From assembly GCA_009599575.1 (NCBI GenBank), contig VWND01000002.1:992001-1056000 (forward strand): a stretch of 64,000 nucleotides of DNA. Reading direction: 5' to 3'. A model generated the notes under the pieces. The model was not told the DNA's origin and did no database searches. It saw only the letters and a program-made list of their open reading frames with translations. Source of the stretch: Blumeriella jaapii. Lineage: Eukaryota > Ascomycota > Leotiomycetes > Helotiales > Drepanopezizaceae. Of the stretch, positions 56,830 through 64,000 are shown piece after piece; position 1 is the first letter of the stretch, and each line of letters starts with the position of its first letter. Position numbers and translations under genes: made by a program.

Positions 56830-58876
56830 TTAGCGCACACCAGCGCCTCCCAGTCCTCCGCCCATCCCTTGCAGCTTGTTGGCCAGCTGCGGGTATTTTT
56901 CTTGCACCTCGAGCTGGGTGCGTGTAGCTTCGGCGTAAGAAAGGGCATTCACAACTTCGCCCTCGGTGCGTGAGAGCTCGGCAGCTCGCTCGAAGTACTT
57001 AAGTGCTTCTGTGACCTTTCCCTGTTGGAGAAGGAGCTGCGCCATGGTTGCAACGGCAATGTCACATTCGGGATCAACTGTCATGGTGTCAACGATCCAC
57101 TCCTTGTATTAGGGGGCGGGGGAAAGCAGCTTACTGATCAAAGCTTTCTGGCAGAGCTTCTCTGCCTCCGCGAAATCTTGCTTCCATTGGAATAGTGCCA
57201 GGGCTTTGTTGATTAAAGGGAGGACGTTCATGCCGAGAGGCTTGGTTTGATTTTCCATCTCCACTGCGGTGTCGAACTTCTCGATAGCTTCTTGATATTT
57301 TTGCTGATCCAACAATAGTTCTCCGTAGTAGTTGTACACATCTGGGACTTGGTCGAAGCTCTTGATGCATCGGCGGAATGTAGCCATCGAAGAGGCAATC
57401 GATCCCATCTTATATTGAGTGACGCCTAGTTGGATATGAGAGAAGATGAAGTCTCTGTCCAGGTCGATGGACTTCTGGTAGTCTTTGGCAGCATCTGCGA
57501 ACTCTCCAAGGATGAAATGCAGCTGAGCACGGTGGTAGTAGATATCGGGATCGTCGTTGTTCTGCTCCATGGCTTTCTCAAAGTCCTCGGCAGCAAGATC
57601 CTTCTCTCCTATGTTTGGCATTAGCCGAGCTCAATCAACACTTCATTTCCACATACCGAGTTCCAGGTGCATGCTGGCGCGCTTGATAAAACTTTGAGTC
57701 AATCCAGGTTGTAGATCAACACTCTTTGTCAGATCACTTAACGCATCGCGATTTTCCCCACGAAGATATCTGAATGTTCCACGCATGTTGTACGCAAAGG
57801 CTTCATGCTCAGCAAGATCATCGAAGTCCAATGCTTTATCAAAAGCAGCCGCGGCCTCCTCGTACCCTTCGCCAGTCTTCTTCGCCATTGCACGTAGACC
57901 AAGTTGTAGCTGTGCCTTTCCAGTCCCTTCCTCAATTTCAGCATCCAACTCTAACCCAGCAGGCGGGGGCCGAGCTCGGAAACTTTGTAAGTAGTTCGTG
58001 ACGAAAGTCGGGCTGGGCAGTTTCTTGTCCTTGCTGGCGAGTATGGCTTTCCCCTTGGCCTCTGCCACCTTCTTGAGCAGGCGCTCAACAGCCTGTGCGC
58101 TGGCCTCATTGCGGAATCCATCGATGATGCAGCTAGCAGTGAAGTCGAGCAGAGCCTCGCTGAACTTATTGACATGCTCGTAAGCATGTGCTCGCCTGTT
58201 CAGGGCCTTCACGTATTCGTTATCGAGGTTGATAGCAGCGGTGGTATCCTCAATGACCTTTTCCCATTCATTGAGGGCACTATAGCACGCAGCGCGATTG
58301 GAATAGAAAATTGCGTCGGGCTTGCAAAGAATCGCTTTTCCGTATAAGTCGATGGCCTTGTTATATTCCTTCGCTCCATATGCGGTGTTTCCGGCAGCCT
58401 TCAACTTTGCGGCATAGTCCTTCCTCTCTTGCTCCGTAAGATTCCCCACCGTCAACTCATCGACGTCCGGAAGTTCTTCCACGGGCTCGACAGTGGGCGC
58501 CTTGGGTTCGGCCTTCAGTGCCTTCTCAGGATCTGCGGCCTTCTTCTCCTCTTCCTTTTTCCTCCGCTTCTCCTTCTTCGGCTTCTTGGGCGAGTCTCGT
58601 CCAGCTGTGTTGAGTTTCTACAAAATTCCCATGTCAGCGATGCCAGCGTTGATGTGAGGCCCAGGGTGCGTTCGAAGAGCATACCGAGTCTGTCAAGTAG
58701 TATGCGACGCCCGCTCCCGAGACAACCACTGCCACTCCAGCGATCGTGTACACCACTGCCTTGTTTTCCGCTGCCCATGTTGTTATCCGGTCCCAAACAG
58801 ATGAAGGGGGTGTTGACGACGTGAAATCCGGCATTGGAACGCTCCTCCCTGCAGGAACCGGGTTAGGAGCAGCCAT
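56830..58876 (-). CDS. TOM70: Mitochondrial import receptor Tom70
   Basis: Four exons, complement(56830..57077, 57135..57608, 57657..58617, 58685..58876), give 624 residues, close to yeast Tom70 (617). The introns are 57, 48 and 67 bp. Tom70 receives chaperone-bound precursors at the outer mitochondrial membrane. A single membrane segment lies near residues 40-61 ([20 protein letters not shown]), followed by a highly charged Lys/Glu linker. TPR repeats begin at [19 protein letters not shown], which is the Hsp70/Hsp90 clamp. They continue through [20 protein letters not shown] to the core binding domain and [20 protein letters not shown]. Tom70-specific [11 protein letters not shown] is present. 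All junctions keep frame. Confidence 0.95.
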
Positions 58877-60416
58877 ATTTGCGCAAAAGGATTAGAAAGA
58901 GGCGTTGCAGGTGAACAACAAGAAGAAAACGAGAAATACTGATGACGGAAAGCAGGTTCGTCGTATACTCTAAGATAACAATTCTTATTTTGCCTTGAGA
59001 AAAAGATTACTCGACCAGCGAAGCGTAGACGCGATAGCGCGCTAAGCCCGAAGGTCCAAGCGTCAAGCGCCAGCTGGACATGATCTTCTTGAGCAGAAAC
59101 TTCAACTACTAGTGGGAAGGCAGCCCACTAACTACTATTCACAAATCCATCTGAGACCTAGTAATGCTTTTCATACATACCCGACATTCTATCGAGTTCT
59201 TGCTCAAATCTTGACTGTCGGCTCGAAACAAAATTCTACAGCATAGGCGAAGGCACTCAAAATCAACCCTCGCCCGCGATACTGGGCCATAACAATCCCG
59301 GAGTGAAAAACAAAAATACCATCTCATTGTTCACTATCACAGACATGGAAAGGCCTGATCGAAAATATACTTGAGTCGAGAAAAGGGCAAGTGCCGCCAT
59401 CTGATATGTGCTGCTCTGATATCTTAGTACAGTCTTCTTCTCAGCTAATTGGCTGGAGCACAGCCTTTTTGCAACCTCATACGTTCTCCGTGTTAAGTCA
59501 GCATTTTGCATTTTATTTATCGTCTTGCTCCTTGGTCAACGCTTGTTTCAATACAGATCAGCCTCGCTTGGAAATCCTGTCATCGTGTCTCACTCTTTCT
59601 TCATCAAATTGCTTCATTTTTTGAATAAAAAGCTGTGAGAGAGCTTAGCTTGCCTTTTGCAGAGCATGTTGTATACGGTCTGGCGCCATTCATGTAATTT
59701 GTGACACTCTTCTATTCTATTCTGTTCTTCAATATTGCCACAATCCTTCTTCGTATTAGCTTACAGTACTGATTGCGGAGTCCTGCCAGTCTGCTTGTGC
59801 TAGGTTTTTTCTCCCCTGATGTTGTTGAACCTCAATCTGGCTTTCTCGAGTTTTGTGTTTCACGCAACTACAAATTTCAAAGTCACTCTCCTCCCAGGCA
59901 CGGTACAGCTCATTTCAAGGTCAACACATGCCACAAAAAAGTCAATCGCTACAATGTAACGTCTCAGGGAATCAATGTGTGTGGACAACAAGCATGTTAT
60001 TCTTGTCCAAGTGCTGCTATGTATGCCCAAGGCATATGATGCCTCTAAACAAGAGCCCCTCCCGTCCCCTCCTCTCGCGCACAAGAGTCGCGTCCGGCAA
60101 GAGCCCCCATCCGTCGAAAATACCCCCTTGAATATAAGGAAAGAACAAATTGCAAGCTAAGAGACAATCGTGTCCAGTCCCCCGCTGCCTGTCTGCCTAT
60201 GATCATCAAGCGGTCGTCCATCGTAGAAGTGAAAGTTTTTTTTGTTGCGTAAGACGATCCGAAGTGGTTTTGAGGGCTCGCCCCCGAGCCCGTAAGATCC
60301 CATGTGTGCATGCGCCGCTGACACAGGAGCGCACGAAAAGGTGACGAGTATCAAGTCATCTCAGGATTGTCGCGCGCCAGACGTCGAGAGCGGCCGTGTT
60401 GGTAGGTGAGGCGAAT
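58877..60416. other. 1.5-kb intergenic region, no gene seen
   Basis: The left end is the tom70 promoter. The rest is AT-rich with short featureless frames on both strands. The right end is the 3' region of the small repeat peptide gene. Confidence 0.5.
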
Positions 60417-60596
60417 TTAGCATCTCTGGACGGTGCAGAAGCCGCCGCCGCTGCCACGCTGGACGGTGCAGAATCCACTTCCACGCTGAATGGTGCAGGT
60501 TCCCCCGCCGCTGCCACGCTGGACGGTGCAGAATCCACTTCCACGCTGAATGGTGCAGGTTCCCCCGCCGCTGCCTCGGTTGATTGATTGAGTCAT
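60417..60596 (-). CDS. Small Cys-containing repeat peptide, 59 residues, unrecognised
   Basis: A single exon reads from an ATG at 60596 to TAA at 60417. After MTQSIN the protein is almost entirely repeats of about ten residues: RGSGGGTCTIQ alternating with RGSGFCTVQ, five units in all, ending QRC. There are six Cys, one per repeat plus the last residue, and no signal peptide or membrane segment. The gene has a plausible fungal promoter: TATAAAA about 110 bp upstream and an A/C-rich leader running to CTTCAAG before the ATG. The repeat is also a 60-bp minisatellite, and other frames are open through it. The case therefore rests on the ATG, leader, TATA box and a stop just past the repeat. A metal-binding or structural peptide is only a guess. 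Confidence 0.5.
   Translation of the reverse strand: MTQSINRGSGGGTCTIQRGSGFCTVQRGSGGGTCTIQRGSGFCTVQRGSGGGFCTVQRC
60445..60575. repeat. 60-bp minisatellite, about 2.2 identical copies
   Basis: Positions 60445-60515 recur at 60505-60575 with a period of exactly 60 bp and no mismatch that I can see. The identity suggests recent duplication. A partial third unit lies further left (CTGGACGGTGCAGAA at 60426-60440). Confidence 0.9.
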
Positions 60597-60702
60597 CTTG
60601 AAGATTGGTTTTTGGGTTTGGAAAGGAGTGATTGTGTTTGTGTGTTTGAAAGAATGTGTTGATGGTGAGGAAAAAATGAATTTGGGGCGGCGAGCAGCAA
60701 GA

Positions 60703-60709
60703 TTTTATA
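60703..60709 (-). promoter_or_regulatory. TATA box of the small repeat peptide gene
   Basis: TATAAAA on the minus strand lies 107-113 bp upstream of the ATG at 60596. It is followed by a leader poor in G, as in strongly expressed fungal genes. Confidence 0.5.
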
Positions 60710-61000
60710 GAAGTCCGGGTTGACTACTTCTTCAAGCTGTCTCCTATCCAAAGCAAGCTGAGTACCCAACCTGGAGCCGCTTAGGGCCATCCTTCCGCTA
60801 TCGTTTGGACAAGGAGGTTTCCCAAAGCAGCCACTCATCGTCGTGTTCTCGGCCCAGTTTGAGAACTTCGAGTCCTCGTGGCAGGTACTAGCCTCACGAG
60901 TGCCTTATTCTCCCCACGAGTCGACAAAGCAATGTCACTGTGCTTTGAAGTATATCGAAGATTTTAGAAGGTTGGAGTTGTGTTGTTGAAAGGGGTTTCG

Positions 61001-61060
61001 CTTAATATTGTTCTCGCTTAGCAGCCCCTTAACATTGTTCTCCGCCTTAATATTGTTCTC
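61001..61060. repeat. Three copies of a 15-base word
   Basis: CTTAATATTGTTCTC occurs at 61001-61015 and 61046-61060, with a one-base variant (CTTAACATTGTTCTC) at 61028-61042. The spacing between copies is 27 and 18 bases. It is intergenic. Confidence 0.8.
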
Positions 61061-62007
61061 CCTCGTGAAAGAATGTCCAACTAACAGTAGAGGCTTCACG
61101 GGAACATTGGAGCATCCAGAGTGTTCTGAGCGGCATTCTGTGTTGAAGGTGCTTATCATATCGAGCTGTCAAAGCCTGATGGGACGCAAGAGGTAATTAG
61201 AAGCGACTTGGAACCGTGTCGAGTCTGCATTACTTCCATAGGAAGCTTTGTCACTTCTCATCAGAAAGCAACATCACAGAGCTGCTCTCGAAGGTAACGC
61301 CGGATCGTGGGCTAGAGTAAGTGAATCTTGTAGCACCCTATGACAAATCCACTAGGTCGCCTTTCTCAAGCTCGAGGAAGACCACCCTCTCCCCAAAGAT
61401 TTTTGGAATGCAAAACAACGCAAAGCAGACCCAAGGAACTCTCTTCCGCATCTTTGCCTCCTCCGGCAGCTGCTCCTGTTGAGCAAAGGAAACTCCCTCA
61501 CTCACCGACGAGCGTCAAGCAAGCCGTGTCCCATAATCTTCTTTCTGTCCTTGTCTTGTGTGTACCGATAACCCGGACTGTAACCTACCCCTCATCCCGA
61601 TCAGACCACGTACCTAATGAATGGCAGAGGTAGAGCCAACCCTGCGTCTGTAAATTTGAATATCAGCCAGGTAGAACTTTGTTGAATGCTCCTGTTGTCG
61701 TCTAGCCTACATAGATCTGGATGTAGATTCCCCGAACTATCGATAGGCGTTTGCTTATGATCATCCATAATAATAGAGTGATCCGATACACAATTTCGAA
61801 GGTTGACAAGATCGTGGCCTTAAGAATTTCTCGGTAGTGATTCTTCTCGGAGACAATCGAAATATCATATCTGAAGTATTGGTGATTTTCAAGAAAAAAT
61901 GAGTAGATGGCAGGAATCAAAGCCTCTCATTAGCTATCCACAGCTGGGTATTGCATCGCCCTCTAAATCGCATCGCTATAGCCATCTTCTCCCGATGTGA
62001 CTCGTTT

Positions 62008-63561
62008 TCACGCAGCACCTCCCGAGGCCTTGGCCGCCTCCTTCGCTGCCCTCTCTGCCTCCTTCGCCGCCTTCTTCGCGGCAGCCTTCTCGGCATTCTG
62101 CTTCTCCTTCAGCAGCTTTTTCTGCTGGTTTTGCGTCAACGACACCGGTCCCCCAACTGCAGACTCCTCTATCGGAGGCGCAGCCTCGCCTGCCTTAGCC
62201 GTCACGATCGGACTCGGGTTGCCAACCCACTCCAACTTCTTCGTCTCGAAGAAGTCCGCCACAACCTCATCAGTGACTTTTGCCCTCCGCTCTTGGAAGC
62301 CCTTCACGTAGTCCTGCAACTCCTTGATACATCGTGCCTTGAGCTCTCCTGTCAGCATCTTCCCGCTGCTGTAGTCTTGGCGAATCTGCTCGAGCTCTTC
62401 GTCATCCTCGAGGAAGAACGTCAGGTACTGAAACGACACATCCTTTTCACAGTCTCCGCCTTCCCGTCTGTGTTCCTCCACCCCAACCTTCCCACCGCTG
62501 AAAGCGTATTTGTTGATCTTAGTCTTGATCTGGCCAGGCTGGTCCGCCATGAATATGGCAGAAGTATCGATTGAAGCACTCATTTTGGAGCCTGGGCCTT
62601 GCAGGGCGTCAAGGAATCGTGAGTGTATAAGAGCTGGTTTGGCGAAGTGGAGGCGCGCTGCGACATCACGGGTCATGCGGAAGTAGGGATCTTGGTCGAT
62701 GGCGCAGGGTATCAGGGAGGGTATCGCGTTGGTGATGGTTTCGTTGTCGCCAAAGATATGGGGGAAAGAGGACGCGAAGGAGGTAGCTCCTTGGATGGCT
62801 CCGAAATGGACCTTGCCTATGTTGGAGCTGCCATCGAAACCAAAGATAGCCCGTGCAACATTCAATGTGACATGTTTGGCAACCCGTGTTACGTTCCGGT
62901 AGAATGGTCCTCCCATATAGTCGTAGTCGCTGAAGATGAAGGTCTTCTTGGGGTCAAAGCCAACGGCAATGATATCCTTCGCATTTCCCTTGGTATATCT
63001 CTGGACCTCCTCAATTGTCCGTTTCTCAGAGAACAGGTACTTTTCGTCGTCGGTCATCATGATGATAAGGGGCACGTCGAAGACATCTTGTAACCACCTG
63101 TGAATCATTAGCAACCGTTCAGCTTGACAGTCCATTGCAAGGCCGGGGAGCCAGTGCCTTGTGGAGAACGGTACGTACTTCGTAAACTCAAAAGGAACAG
63201 TATGTCCAATGTGCATGCTGTCACTACTCGGCCCTCGTCCTGTGTACAAGAAGAATGGCTCCCCCTTCTCATGGCGATCCAGAATCAGGTTCAAGTCGCG
63301 ATGACTGAACACAATTCCTCTCCGCATGAATCGATGCGGCTTCTTCCCCGTTACTTGCTCGAATCTCTTCAAATCGTCCTCCGAGATCTTCTTGGTGCCG
63401 AACTCGTCGATCAGGGACATGTAATTGATGGCTTTGGTGACCCCGTCCACGCCAACCTCTCCGGACACGTTCCATGGGTCGATGCTCTGCTTCGTGCTCG
63501 TGGTTGCAATTGGCTCACCGGCAGCCAGCGCTGCTGTGACTGAAGATTCCGGATCGACCAT
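62008..63561 (-). CDS. WRS1: Cytoplasmic tryptophanyl-tRNA synthetase
   Basis: Two exons, complement(62008..63097, 63179..63561), give 490 residues. The 81-bp intron (GTACGT...TTCACAG) is a multiple of three, so the unspliced frame stays open. Splicing gives the expected [13 protein letters not shown]. The class I motifs are HIGH at 117-120 ([14 protein letters not shown]) and KMSAS at about 299-303. [37 protein letters not shown] and [12 protein letters not shown] belong to the eukaryotic enzyme. The C-terminus has an unusual Ala/Lys/Glu-rich helical tail of about 45 residues ([20 protein letters not shown]) after the catalytic part. It may bind RNA, by analogy with other synthetase appendages. 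The enzyme charges tRNA-Trp. Confidence 0.95.
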   Translation of the reverse strand: MVDPESSVTAALAAGEPIATTSTKQSIDPWNVSGEVGVDGVTKAINYMSLIDEFGTKKISEDDLKRFEQVTGKKPHRFMRRGIVFSHRDLNLILDRHEKGEPFFLYTGRGPSSDSMHIGHTVPFEFTKYVPFSTRHWLPGLAMDCQAERLLMIHRWLQDVFDVPLIIMMTDDEKYLFSEKRTIEEVQRYTKGNAKDIIAVGFDPKKTFIFSDYDYMGGPFYRNVTRVAKHVTLNVARAIFGFDGSSNIGKVHFGAIQGATSFASSFPHIFGDNETITNAIPSLIPCAIDQDPYFRMTRDVAARLHFAKPALIHSRFLDALQGPGSKMSASIDTSAIFMADQPGQIKTKINKYAFSGGKVGVEEHRREGGDCEKDVSFQYLTFFLEDDEELEQIRQDYSSGKMLTGELKARCIKELQDYVKGFQERRAKVTDEVVADFFETKKLEWVGNPSPIVTAKAGEAAPPIEESAVGGPVSLTQNQQKKLLKEKQNAEKAAAKKAAKEAERAAKEAAKASGGAA

Positions 63562-63955
63562 GGTCAGAACGATGTTGCTTAAGTCCTGAGAAAGAAGGTC
63601 GTGAGTTCGGGCAGTCGAGCGGGGTGAATTTACTCGAAGGCAGACAGATGGCAGAATAATTTATCGAGGGGTCGTGCTCATGGGGCGGGCGGTGACGGGG
63701 GCTAGAGCTATCATGGACTTACTCTCTCTCATTCCACAACATACATAGCAACATAGTACAACTCAATGATATCGGTCCTGTGGCATCGAGAATGATTTGA
63801 TTGTGGATTCAATTGAAAATACAAAAAATCAACGCCAGAACTCTTCGATCCCAAGTACCCCAAGAATCAACCAGACCACGCCACCCCCTCCCCGATAATA
63901 TCTACCCTTCAACGACATTCCCAACATCAAAAGCGTCCTCTTCAACATCATCATA
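63562..63955. promoter_or_regulatory. Divergent promoter of the WRS1 and PRELI/UPS-like genes
   Basis: This is 394 bp between outward-facing starts. The last 120 bases before 63956 are C- and A-rich with few G residues, like a fungal leader. Confidence 0.5.
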
Positions 63956-64000
63956 ATGGTCAAGTTCAACGAGTCCGCCTTCACTTACGACTACTCCTTC
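63956..64000 (+). CDS. Start of a PRELI/UPS (MSF1)-like gene, cut by the window edge
   Basis: Only 15 codons are present: MVKFNESAFTYDYSF. This resembles the beginning of fungal intermembrane-space lipid-transfer proteins of the PRELI/UPS family, which move phosphatidic acid or phosphatidylserine between mitochondrial membranes. The match is short and from memory, so the call is tentative. Confidence 0.4.
   Translation, partial: MVKFNESAFTYDYSF

Larger units (their letters stand above)
60597..62007. other. 1.4-kb intergenic region upstream of the small peptide gene
   Basis: It contains the promoter of the small repeat peptide gene and the 3' end of the tryptophanyl-tRNA synthetase gene. A plus-strand 97-codon frame at 61340-61633 has no recognisable features. 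A short interspersed repeat lies at 61001-61060. Confidence 0.5.

Noticed and set aside
60356..60587. Alternative frames on both strands through the 60-bp minisatellite
   Set aside because: They begin at TTG or GTG rather than ATG. They are open only because the repeat length is a multiple of three.

Overview
This window is nuclear DNA of a filamentous ascomycete (Pezizomycotina). Most protein genes are broken by short GT-AG introns of 48-150 bp, often with CTAAC/CTGAC branch points. The set includes a filamentous-type chitin synthase and fungal versions of housekeeping genes. I cannot name the species. Twenty-one genes are supported, counting a 59-residue repeat peptide and a 45-base fragment at the right edge. 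No tRNA, rRNA, transposase or CRISPR array was recognised.

Layout. 1-1650: AT-rich, then microsatellites and a hairpin, no gene. 1651-5293: divergent pair, a peroxisomal Pcs60-type acyl/oxalyl-CoA ligase (-) and the SPF45-type splicing factor (+). 6644-9838: a fungal-specific regulator-like protein with a 768-bp intron (-). 9839-14141: a 4.3-kb stretch without a convincing gene. 14142-17599: divergent coq7 (-) and rtf1 (+). 18708-24184: phospholipase D (-), with a one-base frameshift and a stop codon split by an intron. 24872-26093: alpha/beta hydrolase (+). 27594-30771: class III-like chitin synthase (-). 31622-35180: low-molecular-weight phosphatase and sly1 (both -). 36556-40682: a PNUTS/Ppn1-like PP1-targeting protein (+). 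41598-45281: divergent gamma-glutamyltransferase (-, one-base frameshift) and mitochondrial release factor mrf1 (+). 47519-48169: a spliced gene of unknown function (+). 49301-50746: the Slt2/MpkA cell-wall-integrity MAP kinase (+). 52790-53549: a secreted DUF3455-like protein (-). 56830-58876: tom70 (-). 60417-60596: a small Cys-containing repeat peptide with its own TATA box (-). 62008-63561: tryptophanyl-tRNA synthetase (-). 63956-64000: start of a PRELI/UPS-like gene (+).

The genes do not form a biosynthetic cluster. They are ordinary cell functions: mitochondrial import, translation and ubiquinone synthesis; mRNA processing and transcription elongation; secretion and cell wall. Four or five pairs are divergent and share short promoters.

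The most unusual observations are: (1) the small repeat peptide at 60417-60596; (2) a short palindromic word, GTACTGTAC/GTACAGTAC, scattered through intergenic DNA across the whole window; (3) two otherwise intact genes that each lack one base; (4) GC-AG introns in the MAP kinase and the hydrolase; (5) a final intron that decides whether Pcs60 carries its peroxisomal signal. Exon junctions were set by reading-frame continuity, splice-site sequence and remembered family conservation. No alignment could be run.
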